Source: Candidatus Methylomirabilota bacterium
GTDB taxonomy: Bacteria; Methylomirabilota; Methylomirabilia; Rokubacteriales; CSP1-6
Assembly: GCA_036002485.1 (NCBI GenBank)
Contig: DASYTI010000109.1
Location: 1-38,844, forward strand
Length of the DNA stretch: 38,844 nucleotides
Direction of reading: 5' to 3'
Each line of letters opens with the position of its first letter. Position 1 is the first letter of the stretch. The notes under the pieces are model-generated. The model made no database searches. It saw only the letters and a program-made list of their open reading frames with translations, and was not told the origin of the DNA. A program made the translations under genes and the position numbers. This document shows positions 14,183 through 26,065 of this stretch, piece after piece.

Positions 14183-14401
14183 CCGGGCGGGGCAGGGGCG
14201 CGTTCCCTCGTACGCTCAACCTCCTCGCCTCGCGCGCCACCTCGCTCGGGCGCCTCCGCCCCGCCCCCCATCCCCCGAGACGGGGGTCGCTCGCCGCCCT
14301 GCTGCGCAGGACGGCTCGGGGGGCGGAGGCGCCCTGCGCTTCGGGGCGCGCTACGGCTCGTCGGATTCGCTTCCGAGGGAACGCGCCCCTCCCCCACCCG
14401 G
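14183..14401. repeat. 219-bp imperfect inverted repeat between convergent genes
   Basis: The 28-bp outer arms (14183-14210 and 14374-14401) pair with two mismatches. Inner arms at 14248-14262 and 14320-14334 pair perfectly over 15 bases. A third small hairpin CCCCC-GAGAC-GGGGG lies at 14272-14286. The element fills the gap between the oxygenase and the convergent LLM oxidoreductase, so it may stop transcription from both sides. Alternatively it may be a non-autonomous mobile element. No gene is seen in the gap. Confidence 0.85.
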
Positions 14402-14428
14402 CTGCCCGCGCGGCCGCGCGCGACCGAA

Positions 14429-15355
14429 CTACGTTTCGGTGAGGGGGCGGATGTCTTCGGCGAAGCGGTGGAGAAGGGTGAGGTGCTCGCCGAGGTCGCG
14501 CATGCGGGCCTCGAGGACGATGTGGCTCACGCCGACATCGGCGTAGCGGGCGATCTGCTCGGCGATGAAGGCGGGAGGACCCAGGAGGTTGACCCGGCCG
14601 TCCTGCCGCGGCTCGTCGCGGATGCCGTAGCCCGCGCGGACGGAGAAGACGAGGTCGGTGCCGAGACGGCCAAGCTTCTCGCACTCCTTGAAGACCTCGC
14701 GGATCTGCTCGCCCATCACCTCCGGGGCGGACCAGGCGGCGTGAAAGCCGTCGCCGAAGCGGGCGACGCGCCGGAAGGCGGCCGCCCCGCCGCCTCCGAT
14801 CCAGAGCGGTGGGTAGGGTTTCTGGCGCGGCTTCGGGAAGCATCCGACGTCGTCGAAGCGGAAGAACTCACCGATGTGCTTGGAGCGCTCATCCGCCCAG
14901 CAGCGCTTCATGGCGTTGAGCGCCTCGTCGCTCCAGGCCCCCCGCCGCTCGAAGGGCACGCCGAAGACTTCGATCTCCTCCCGCATCCAGCCGACGCCCG
15001 CCCCCACGATGACGCGGCCGTCCGAGAGGTGGTCGAGGGTGGCGATGGTCTTGGCGAGGAGCACGGGGTGACGGTGCGGGAGCACGAGGACGGTGGTGCC
15101 GAGCCGCACGCGCTCGGTGACGGAGGCGACGAGGGCCAGCGCGGTGAGGGGCTCCAGGAAGGCGCCGGTGGGCGGAATGGGGAAGACGCCGGAGCGGTCG
15201 GAACCGTAGGGCGTCTTCTGCTCGAAGGGCAAGACCACGTGATCGGATACGAAGACCGACTCGAAGCCGAACCTCTCGGCCTCCCTGGCCACGCGGAGGA
15301 GATTGTCGCGAGTGGCGAGCGGACCGTAGCAGGGCAGGTGCCAGCCAAAGTCCAC
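14429..15355 (-). CDS. LLM-class (F420-dependent-type) oxidoreductase, copy 1
   Basis: A 308-residue luciferase-like monooxygenase-fold protein. The GTG start gives the family N-terminus VDFGWHLPCYGPLATRDNLL; the frame is open further upstream but overlaps the neighbouring gene. Family segments are SDHVVLPF, ERVRLGTTVLVLPHRHP, LDHLSDGRVIVGAGVGWM and WIGGGGAAAFRRVARFGDGF. Such TIM-barrel enzymes use F420 or flavin. The TIGR03619-like subfamily is frequent in F420-producing bacteria. It is a clear tandem paralogue of the next gene, whose stop is 5 bases from this start. The substrate is unknown. Confidence 0.93.
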   Translation of the reverse strand: MDFGWHLPCYGPLATRDNLLRVAREAERFGFESVFVSDHVVLPFEQKTPYGSDRSGVFPIPPTGAFLEPLTALALVASVTERVRLGTTVLVLPHRHPVLLAKTIATLDHLSDGRVIVGAGVGWMREEIEVFGVPFERRGAWSDEALNAMKRCWADERSKHIGEFFRFDDVGCFPKPRQKPYPPLWIGGGGAAAFRRVARFGDGFHAAWSAPEVMGEQIREVFKECEKLGRLGTDLVFSVRAGYGIRDEPRQDGRVNLLGPPAFIAEQIARYADVGVSHIVLEARMRDLGEHLTLLHRFAEDIRPLTET

Positions 15356-15360
15356 GGCGG

Positions 15361-16284
15361 CTAGTCCGCGGCCCGCGGGCGGATGTCCCGCGCGAAAGTC
15401 CTGAAGATACGCACCATGTCGTCGAGATCCCGGTAGCGCGCCTCCATCAGCACGTGGCTGACCCCGAGGGCCTTGAACTGGTGGAGATCCCCCACGATCT
15501 GCTCGGGCGTGCCCTGGAGCGCCCGGCGGTCCGGACCGCCGGGGCTGTCCCTGATGCTGAGGCCCGCCCGGAGCGTGATGGTCAAATCCTCGAAGCGCCG
15601 GGCCTGGGCCGCGCACTCCTGCTTGAGGAGGGTGATGCCCTCCTCCATGCCCTTCGCGGTCGGAAAGGCGGCATGCCAGCCATCGGCGAGCGCGACGATT
15701 CTCCGCAGGGCGGGCTTCGTGTGCCCGCCCATCCAGATGGGGATATCCCCGCGCGCGGGCTTGGGAAAGCAGCCGATGGCATCGAAGCCGAAGAAGCGGC
15801 CGTGGAAGCTGGTGCGCTCCTCCCGCCAGCTGGCGCGCATGATCCGGATCGCCTCGTCAGACCAGGCCCCGCGCGCGTCGAAGGGCGCGCCCAGGATCTC
15901 GATTTCCTCGCGCATCCAGCCCACGCCCGCGCCGAGGATGACGCGCCCTCCCGAGAGGTGATCGAGGGTGGCGAGCATCTTGGCCGCGAGCACGGGGTGA
16001 CGGTGAGGGAGGACGAGGACGGTGGTGCCAAGCCGCGCCCTCTCGGTGACGCCCGCGACCAGGCTGAGGGCGGTCAGGGGCTCGAGAAAGGTCGAGTCGG
16101 GCGGGAGGGGAAACTGGCCGGTGGGGCTATAGGGATAGCGCGAGGTGATGGTATAGGGCACCACGACGTGATCGCTGGCCCACAGGCTGTCGTAGCCGAG
16201 CCGTTCCATCTCCCGTGCGAAGGCCAGCAGGTTCGCCCGGGTGGCCAGGGGGCCGAAGACGGGCAAATGACATCCGAATTCCAC
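15361..16284 (-). CDS. LLM-class (F420-dependent-type) oxidoreductase, copy 2
   Basis: A 307-residue paralogue of the adjacent downstream gene. It starts at GTG (MEFGCHLPVFGPLATRANLL). It shows SDHVVVPY, ERARLGTTVLVLPHRHP, LDHLSGGRVILGAGVGWM and PIWMGGHTKPALRRIVALAD. The two copies agree over almost their whole length with scattered differences, so the duplication is old enough for specialisation. It follows the acyl-AMP-ligase-like gene by 16 bases and should be in the same operon. A role in F420- or flavin-dependent oxidation of a lipid or other organic molecule is inferred from context only. Confidence 0.93.
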   Translation of the reverse strand: MEFGCHLPVFGPLATRANLLAFAREMERLGYDSLWASDHVVVPYTITSRYPYSPTGQFPLPPDSTFLEPLTALSLVAGVTERARLGTTVLVLPHRHPVLAAKMLATLDHLSGGRVILGAGVGWMREEIEILGAPFDARGAWSDEAIRIMRASWREERTSFHGRFFGFDAIGCFPKPARGDIPIWMGGHTKPALRRIVALADGWHAAFPTAKGMEEGITLLKQECAAQARRFEDLTITLRAGLSIRDSPGGPDRRALQGTPEQIVGDLHQFKALGVSHVLMEARYRDLDDMVRIFRTFARDIRPRAAD

Positions 16285-16300
16285 GTGAGCGGCTCCGCTT

Positions 16301-17890
<1,590 letters not shown>

Positions 17891-17896
17891 CTCCTA

Positions 17897-17986
17897 CTCG
17901 GGCCTCGCCTCGCGGCTTCGCCGCTCAGCTCGAACTGCCACCTCGGGCCTCGCCTCGCGGCTTCGCCGCTCAGCTCGAACTGCCAC
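17897..17986 (-). repeat. Two perfect 45-bp tandem copies of repeat family B
   Basis: Units at 17897-17941 and 17942-17986 are identical. Each contains the small hairpin GCGGC-TTC-GCCGC. Read on the minus strand they match the units at 23456-23564 and the arms of the palindrome at 25014-25231 (shared words TTCGAGCTGA, GAGGCGAG). They lie just before the start of the acyl-AMP-ligase-like gene, leaving only its ribosome-binding site in between. Confidence 0.92.
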
Positions 17987-18045
17987 GGTTCGGCCATCCG
18001 GGATGTCCTCCGCGGTGAGGGCACCTCTATTGAAGTACGAGACGG

Positions 18046-18747
18046 CTAGCGATCGATCACGACGCGATCGAAGGTCTCGGCGAACACATAGCCCTTGCTC
18101 TTGCCGAGCTCGGCATTGCGCTCGCGGACGCGCTTCTCCATGCCCGCCACGTCCTTGATCTGGCTGACATGGCACAGGAGGGCCTTGATCTTGAGGTCGA
18201 TGGTCTCCGAGATGTCGACCACGATCTCGGGATCGTCCCACCACATCATGTGCACTTCCTTGACCTTGTGCGGCTCCAGGCCCTGGGCCAGGAGCTCGGG
18301 AAAGGCCATGTAGTCACGCGCGAGCGGATAGACGCAGTCCAGGAGAATGTCAGCAGCCACCCGGTGATCACGGTGCGACACACCGAAATTCTTCGTACGG
18401 TTCGGGTTCTGGCAGATGATCAGGTCCGGCCGATGACGCCGGATGGCGCCCGTGACGGCCAGGCGCGTTTCCCTCGTGTTCTCGAGCTCGCAGTCGGGAA
18501 ATCCGAGAAAGTCGATCGTCTCCACGCCCAGCACCCTGGCCGCGTTCCGCTGCTCCTCCTCACGGATCTTGACCAGCCGCTCCGGCGTCATGGTGCGGTC
18601 GCTCGAGCCCTTGTTGCCGTTGGTGAGAATGCAATAGGTGACGGTCTTGCCTTCGCGCGTGAGGGCGGCCACGGTGCCGCCCGCTCCGAACTCGGAGTCG
18701 TCGGGATGCGCCGTAACAACCAGGACATGTTGGATTCGCTCGGTCAT
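18046..18747 (-). CDS. PIG-L (LmbE-like) family deacetylase
   Basis: A 233-residue zinc-dependent hydrolase. The N-terminal VTAHPDDSEFGAGG contains the metal ligands His14 and Asp17 with the catalytic Asp next to them. The third-ligand region is GVSHRDHRVAAD. The LTNGNKGSSDR and PDLIICQNPNR segments are also typical. The family removes acetyl groups from N-acetylglucosamine-linked substrates (lipid or thiol precursors such as in mycothiol or bacillithiol synthesis) and related molecules. The start is at 18747 because CAGGAGAAC precedes it, although the frame stays open upstream through the repeat element. It is the first gene of the likely minus-strand operon leading to the LLM pair. Confidence 0.93.
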   Translation of the reverse strand: MTERIQHVLVVTAHPDDSEFGAGGTVAALTREGKTVTYCILTNGNKGSSDRTMTPERLVKIREEEQRNAARVLGVETIDFLGFPDCELENTRETRLAVTGAIRRHRPDLIICQNPNRTKNFGVSHRDHRVAADILLDCVYPLARDYMAFPELLAQGLEPHKVKEVHMMWWDDPEIVVDISETIDLKIKALLCHVSQIKDVAGMEKRVRERNAELGKSKGYVFAETFDRVVIDR

Positions 18748-18757
18748 GTTCTCTCCT

Positions 18758-18930
18758 GCAGGCGGCTGAAAAAGGCCCATCTGCTTCGTTGGCGCCCTCG
18801 GCCGCAGGTTCAACGTACAGAGAGTACGCCTCACCTGCGGATCCACTCAGCCCTCGTCTCGCGTCGACCGATGGCCGGAGCGTAACTCGAACTGCGGGGC
18901 GCCGCATCTGGACCTTTTTGAGCCGCCTGC
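18758..18930. repeat. 173-bp palindromic element with 21-bp terminal inverted repeats
   Basis: The ends at 18758-18778 and 18910-18930 pair at 19 of 21 positions (GCAGGCGGCT...AAAAAGG). Inside is a hairpin with outer stem CCGCAGGT/ACCTGCGG (18802-18809, 18833-18840) and inner stem CGTAC-AGAGA-GTACG (18814-18828). A degenerate family B unit (18843-18895) lies in the right half, apparently inserted. It fills the gap between the PIG-L gene and the divergent membrane-protein genes. It resembles from memory dispersed palindromes of other high-GC bacteria; this is unverified. Confidence 0.85.
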
Positions 18931-18990
18931 GAGTTCTTGAGCACTCCTCGAGATCGGGTTCAGGGCCTCGGTCATTCTAACCCGATTCGC

Positions 18991-18996
18991 TATAAT
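18991..18996 (+). promoter_or_regulatory. Perfect TATAAT -10 hexamer
   Basis: TATAAT in an otherwise GC-rich region, 24 bases after the end of the palindromic element. No good -35 is seen 17 bases upstream. The hexamer overlaps the ATG at 18995, so transcripts from it would more likely start translation at the in-frame GTG at 19007, ten bases after the hexamer. Confidence 0.5.
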
Positions 18997-19006
18997 GCGG
19001 CCTGCC

Positions 19007-19183
19007 GTGAGACCCGCGCGCTCGGCCTTGCTCCTGCTCTTGCTGGCCGGCTTCCCGATCATCGCGGCACTCCCGTCGGACGCGGGGATGATCCGGGTGG
19101 CGGGAGTCTCTATTCTCTGGTGGTATGGCGCCTTCGTCGCCCCCGCGCTGGCGTGGCTGGTGGCGGTGGTGCTGCACCGTTGA
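19007..19183 (+). CDS. Small two-helix membrane protein, unknown function
   Basis: A 58-residue hydrophobic protein (62 residues if the ATG at 18995 were used). It has two membrane segments: SALLLLLLAGFPIIAAL near the start and WWYGAFVAPALAWLVAVVL near the end. The GTG start is preferred because the ATG falls inside the TATAAT hexamer. It ends in an overlap with the next frame: its TGA (19181-19183) overlaps the TTG at 19180. I do not recognise a family. Coupling to a large membrane protein suggests a subunit or assembly partner. Confidence 0.6.
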   Translation: MRPARSALLLLLLAGFPIIAALPSDAGMIRVAGVSILWWYGAFVAPALAWLVAVVLHR

Positions 19184-20679
19184 CCACGGCCCGCATCCTG
19201 GCCCTGTGGCTGACGCCGGTGGTGTGGCTTGCCGTGCCCACGCTTGTCGTGGAGGGTGGGCCCGACGGCGTCTGGGCCGGTCTTCTCTTCGTGGTGGCCC
19301 CGCTCCTCGTCCTGCGCACGAGAGGCGCGCGGGCGGTTCCCGGCGGCCGCGATACGCTCTTCCCTGTCGTGGCCCTGCTCCTCGTCGTCGGCCTCATGCT
19401 CTGGGCCAATCTCGCCCTCGCCGCCGATGCGGCGTCCTGGCTGGGCGTGCCTCGATGGCAGGGCATTGCCGCGGCGGCGGGCGGAGCGTGGCTCCTCGTG
19501 CTCTGGCGCGGGGCCGGCCGCCTTCTGCCCTGGCTGCTGGGGACGGCGCTCGTAGCCGCGCTGCTGCCGCTGTCCGTGCTGGCCCGCGACGCCCACATCG
19601 GTCCGCTCGGCGCCTGGGTGCGTCTTGCCTCGCAGCCGGCCTTCCGCTTCCCCGCCGAGAGTCCGTGGGCGACGGACGGTCGCGAGGTCCGCCCTACCCG
19701 CGGGCCGAGCGTGCTCCTCTTCGAGGAAGAGCACCGCGTGGTCGCGGTCACGCCCGCCACGCTTCACGTGCGCGCCCGCGACGGCTCTCGCGTGTTCGAC
19801 ACCGACTGGGAGCTTCAGGCGGGACAGTCCGTCATGGTGCGTCCAGGCGATGAGCTGACCTGGACACCGGGAGCGCGGCTCCGCTTCGAGGCAGGCAAGG
19901 CGGTGCCGGGGGCGCCCCGCTCCGGGATAGCCTGGGCCGACGGCCGGCGCGGCGATGGGTGGCGCCGGTGGGGGCTTCTCGTCACCGTCATCGCCGGGGC
20001 CTCGGGGCTCCTGGGCTTCGGCATCCCGGACCGCCTGTCGCGACGGCAGATGGCGCTGTGCGGAGCCTGTCTCGTGGTGACCTTTGCCTGGGGTCTGGGC
20101 TGGGCGATCTACTGTGCTCTGGGAGCGCCGGATATCTTCCTGGGAGGGGTGAGCATCGAGCGCCTCATGCGTCCACCGCCGCTGGCCTCGAGCGCGGCCG
20201 CGGGGCATCGGGTGCTCCCGGCGCTCCTGCCCATGGCGGGGCTCTTGAGCTTCCTCGCCTCGACGGTGGCATTGCGTGAGCGCCTCGGCGCGCTCGACGT
20301 CACGGGGGGCGGTGAGATCGGCCACGACCTCGGTCTCTGGTCAGCCATCCTTGGCGCGGCCGCCCTGGCGAGCCTCTGGCCTGCCGACCCCTGGCTGCTC
20401 ACGCTGTGGGCCCTGGGCCTTGCGGGATCGGCGCTCGGCCCGGCTCTCCTCTGGTCGCCGCGCGAGAACCAGCCCGCCGTGGGGATCGTGGCCGGTCTCG
20501 TCGGGCTCGGCGTGTTCGGAGCGCTTACCACGGCGGGACATTGGACAGGGTTGGGGACAGGGTTGGGGGCAGGGTCGGGGGATGGCTGGCCCAGCCTCGT
20601 CCTGGCCTTTCCGGTGGTGGCGGCCGCGCCGGCCGCCGCTCTCGTGCTCTGGCTCGCCCGCCGCGCCGGCCCGGGCTAG
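19180..20679 (+). CDS. Polytopic membrane protein, unknown function
   Basis: A 499-residue protein with roughly ten predicted membrane helices. An N-terminal block of four or more helices runs from about residue 1 to 130. A soluble stretch of about 125 residues (about 135-260) follows, rich in beta-type sequence (VLLFEEEHRVVAVTPATLHV, QAGQSVMVRPGDELTWTPG). A C-terminal helix block then runs to the end. The middle part may lie outside the membrane. I do not recognise a family. The start is the TTG overlapping the small membrane protein's stop; the open frame further upstream looks like a shadow. Residues around 455-468 are a Gly-Thr-rich repeat coded by G-tracts. The TAG stop lies within TAGAAT, the likely -10 for uvrA. 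Confidence 0.75.
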   Translation: MTTARILALWLTPVVWLAVPTLVVEGGPDGVWAGLLFVVAPLLVLRTRGARAVPGGRDTLFPVVALLLVVGLMLWANLALAADAASWLGVPRWQGIAAAAGGAWLLVLWRGAGRLLPWLLGTALVAALLPLSVLARDAHIGPLGAWVRLASQPAFRFPAESPWATDGREVRPTRGPSVLLFEEEHRVVAVTPATLHVRARDGSRVFDTDWELQAGQSVMVRPGDELTWTPGARLRFEAGKAVPGAPRSGIAWADGRRGDGWRRWGLLVTVIAGASGLLGFGIPDRLSRRQMALCGACLVVTFAWGLGWAIYCALGAPDIFLGGVSIERLMRPPPLASSAAAGHRVLPALLPMAGLLSFLASTVALRERLGALDVTGGGEIGHDLGLWSAILGAAALASLWPADPWLLTLWALGLAGSALGPALLWSPRENQPAVGIVAGLVGLGVFGALTTAGHWTGLGTGLGAGSGDGWPSLVLAFPVVAAAPAAALVLWLARRAGPG

Positions 20680-20682
20680 AAT
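20677..20682 (+). promoter_or_regulatory. Candidate uvrA -10 (TAGAAT), overlapping the upstream stop
   Basis: TAGAAT ends 9 bases before the uvrA ATG. Its first three bases are the stop codon of the preceding gene. There is no Shine-Dalgarno sequence in the 12 bases before the ATG. The -35 region is GC-rich and weak. A leaderless or near-leaderless uvrA transcript would follow. Confidence 0.4.
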
Positions 20683-20691
20683 GGGTCGTCC

Positions 20692-23455
<2,764 letters not shown>

Positions 23456-23472
<17 letters not shown>

Positions 23473-23564
23473 AGGGCGTAGCCCTGAGGCGAGGCCCGAG
23501 TCGATCAGCGGCGTGGCTGTTCGAGCTGAAGAGCGAAGCTCTGAGGCGAGAGCTGAGTTGATCA
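23456..23564 (+). repeat. Two tandem copies of repeat family B overlapping the uvrA end
   Basis: Units at 23456-23507 and 23513-23564 share GTGGC, TTCGAGCTGA, a small hairpin and GATCA ends. The hairpins differ by paired changes: AGGGC...GCCCT in the first, AGAGC...GCTCT in the second. The first unit supplies the stop codon of uvrA. A fragment resembling the unit end (GAGAGCTGA) continues up to the pyruvate kinase start at 23595. Confidence 0.9.
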
Positions 23565-23594
23565 GGGCTGGATTGATCGCGAGAGCTGAATGAA

Positions 23595-25013
23595 ATGAGA
23601 CGCACACGCATCATCTGCACCATCGGACCGGCCAGCCGGAACCCGGCCATGCTGCGCAAGCTCGTGGAGGCGGGCATGGACGTGGCGCGGCTGAATTTCT
23701 CGCACGGCACCCATGAGGAACACGAGGCCGTCATCCGCGCCCTCCGCGAGGGGGAGACCGAGTGGGCGCGCCCCGTGACCATCATCCAGGACCTGCAAGG
23801 GCCCAAGGTGAGGCTCGGGAATTTCATCGGCGGGCGCGCCATGCTCCTGACGGGGGAGCTGTTCACCCTCACCGCCGAGCCGGTGCCCGGCACGTCCGAG
23901 CGTGCCTCGCTCGATCATCCGGAGCTGATCGCCGCCCTCAAGCCCGGCGATCAGCTGTGGATGGACGACGGCATGATCCAGCTGACCGTGGAGCGGACGG
24001 ACGGCCGCACGGCCGTATGCCGCGTCACCGCGGGCGGGGTCGTGTCCGACCACAAGGGCGTGGCGGTGCCCGGGATGCCCCTGCCCGTGTCGTGTCTCAC
24101 CGACAAGGACCGCGAGGACCTGCGCTTCGGTGTCGCGCATGGCGTGGACTACGTCGCCGTGTCCTTCGTGCGCTCGGCTGCCGACATTCAAGAGGTCCGC
24201 AAGTTCCTCCTGGATCGCGGGGCGAGCGTGCCGATCATCGCCAAGCTCGAGCGAGCCGAGGTGGTGGCCAACCTTCCCGGCATCCTGGCTCTCGTGGACG
24301 CCGTCATGGTCGCCCGCGGCGACCTCGGCGTCGAGGTGCCGCTCGAGGAGGTGCCGATCATCCAGCGCGACGTGATCCGCCAGGCGCGGCTGGCCAAGGT
24401 GCCCGTCATCGTGGCGACGCAGATGCTCGAGTCCATGGTCACCTACCTGCGGCCCACCCGGGCCGAGGTGTCGGACGTCGCCACGGCCATCTTCGAGGGC
24501 GCGGACGCCATCATGCTCTCCGCGGAGACCGCCTCGGGCCAGCACCCCGTGGAGGCGGTCGAGGTCATGTCCCGTGTGGCCGCTCGGATCGAGCGCGAGC
24601 TGCCACGGTCCGCCCTGCCCGCCCCGCGCCCCGAGGCCTATGGCTTTCCGGAGGCGGTGGCCGAGGCCGCCTGCCGCGCCGCCGAGGTGCTTCGGGCCAA
24701 GGCCATCGTCGCCTTCACCCAGTCGGGGTTCAGCGCGCGCCTCATCTCCTCCCAGCGGCCCCACGTTCCCGTGGTGGCGCTCACGCCCTTCACAGAGATT
24801 CAGCGGCGTCTGGGACTCTACTGGGGCGTGGGCGCCCGACTCGTCCGCAAGGTGGATACCACGGACGAGATGCTACAGGAGGTCGAGAGCACCCTGCTCG
24901 AGGATGGCACCGTGCGCAACGGTGACGTGCTCGTGATCATCTCGGGCGGGCCCATGTGGGTGACGGGGACAACGAACTTGCTCAAGCTGCATCGAGTGGG
25001 CGAGCGCCGGTAG
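23595..25013 (+). CDS. pyk: Pyruvate kinase
   Basis: A 472-residue glycolytic enzyme converting phosphoenolpyruvate and ADP to pyruvate and ATP. The N-terminus RRTRIICTIGPAS and VARLNFSHG are typical. The active-site region IIAKLERAEVVANLPGIL carries the catalytic lysine. VMVARGDLGVEVPLEEVP and IVATQMLESM follow, then the substrate-loop region SAETASGQHPVEAVE. The C-terminal allosteric domain is complete to ISGGPMWVTGTTNLLKLHRVG. The ATG at 23595 is preferred; the Shine-Dalgarno sequence is weak (GAGAG) and lies in the tail of the family B repeats. It ends at the left border of the 218-bp palindrome. Confidence 0.97.
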   Translation: MRRTRIICTIGPASRNPAMLRKLVEAGMDVARLNFSHGTHEEHEAVIRALREGETEWARPVTIIQDLQGPKVRLGNFIGGRAMLLTGELFTLTAEPVPGTSERASLDHPELIAALKPGDQLWMDDGMIQLTVERTDGRTAVCRVTAGGVVSDHKGVAVPGMPLPVSCLTDKDREDLRFGVAHGVDYVAVSFVRSAADIQEVRKFLLDRGASVPIIAKLERAEVVANLPGILALVDAVMVARGDLGVEVPLEEVPIIQRDVIRQARLAKVPVIVATQMLESMVTYLRPTRAEVSDVATAIFEGADAIMLSAETASGQHPVEAVEVMSRVAARIERELPRSALPAPRPEAYGFPEAVAEAACRAAEVLRAKAIVAFTQSGFSARLISSQRPHVPVVALTPFTEIQRRLGLYWGVGARLVRKVDTTDEMLQEVESTLLEDGTVRNGDVLVIISGGPMWVTGTTNLLKLHRVGERR

Positions 25014-25231
25014 GAGTGCCGGGCCATATGACGAGCCAGATCCACTCAGCCCTCGCCTCGCGGCAGAGCCGCTCGGTTCGAAGGGCCACGTTCTCGGTCG
25101 GCAGCAGCCCTCAACGTACATACAGGTACGCCTCGGGCTGCTGCCTCCCTCGGGCGTGGCTATTCGAGCTGAAGGGCGCAGCCCTGAGGCGAGAGCTGAG
25201 TGGAGGTGGCTCGCCATCTGGCCCGGCACTC
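25014..25231. repeat. 218-bp imperfect palindrome built from two family B arms
   Basis: The first 37 bases pair with the last 37 at 33 positions. The family B units (25042-25089 minus, 25156-25204 plus) are the middle arms. A perfect 11-bp stem GGCAGCAGCCC/GGGCTGCTGCC (25100-25110, 25135-25145) encloses an inner CGTAC-ATACAG-GTACG hairpin (25115-25130). It begins directly after the pyk stop and ends 42 bases before the hydratase gene. Its core matches that at 18810-18832, although the stem sequence is different. Confidence 0.92.
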
Positions 25232-25272
25232 TGAGGGCGATCCAGGGCCGTCGGGGTCGAGAGGAGAGCGTC

Positions 25273-26061
25273 ATGGGCTACGAGACGATACGCTATGAGG
25301 TCGCGGACGCGATCGCGACCATCACCCTCAATCGGCCGGATGTCTACAACGCGCTGAACCTCGCCCTCGGCCGCGAGCTGTTTCACGCGATCCTCGAGGC
25401 CGACGAGGACGGGGCCGTCCGTTGCATCGTCATCACCGGCGCAGGCCGGGCCTTCTGCGCGGGCGGAGACGTCAAGAACTTCAATGACAACCCGGACCGC
25501 ATCGGCATCGTGATCAAGGAGCTGACGACGTATTTGCATGGCTCCGTCTCGCGCCTTGCCCGCACCGCCAAGCCCGTCATCATGGCCGTCAACGGGGTCG
25601 CCGCGGGGGGTGGCATGAGCCTGGCCCTGGCCGGCGATCTCGTGGTGGCCGCGGAGTCGGCGCGGTTCACCATGGCATATTCCAAGATCGCCGCCTCCCC
25701 CGATGGCTCGTCTTCCTATTTTCTTCCGAGGCTGATCGGGCTCCGGCGCGCCCTCGAGCTCCACTACACCAACCGGGTGCTCTCGGCGCGGGAGGCTATG
25801 GAGTGGGGGCTTGTGAACCGCGTGCACCCGGACGCGGAGTTCTCCGGAGCGGTCGGTGCCCTCGCGCGCGAGCTCGCCCAGGGACCGACGCTCGCCTTTG
25901 GCCGGGCCAAGCTTCTCTTCCACCAGTCCACCCAGGAGAGCCTGGAGACGCAGATGGAGCTCGAGACCCAGGCCATCGTCCAGTGTGGACACACGGAGGA
26001 TTTCCGGAACGGCGTGGCGGCTTTCGCCAAGAAGCAATCCGTCGCCTTCCACGGCCGCTAG
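25273..26061 (+). CDS. Enoyl-CoA hydratase/isomerase family protein
   Basis: A 262-residue crotonase-fold enzyme acting on acyl-CoA thioesters. Oxyanion-hole segments are GAGRAFCAGGDVKNF (about residues 56-70) and NGVAAGGGMSLALAGD (about 107-122). The later catalytic region reads SKIAASPDGSSSYFLPRLIG, with Asp144 where hydratases often carry a glutamate pair. This pattern is common in PaaG-like isomerases, so isomerase or hydratase activity both fit. The start has a GAGGAGAG site 7 bases upstream, although the frame is open earlier through the palindrome. The next gene begins 4 bases after the stop. Confidence 0.93.
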   Translation: MGYETIRYEVADAIATITLNRPDVYNALNLALGRELFHAILEADEDGAVRCIVITGAGRAFCAGGDVKNFNDNPDRIGIVIKELTTYLHGSVSRLARTAKPVIMAVNGVAAGGGMSLALAGDLVVAAESARFTMAYSKIAASPDGSSSYFLPRLIGLRRALELHYTNRVLSAREAMEWGLVNRVHPDAEFSGAVGALARELAQGPTLAFGRAKLLFHQSTQESLETQMELETQAIVQCGHTEDFRNGVAAFAKKQSVAFHGR

Positions 26062-26065
26062 GAGC

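Noticed and set aside
17897-17986. Tandem repeats as a possible CRISPR array
   Set aside because: Only two adjacent units with no spacer between them, and no cas genes in the window.
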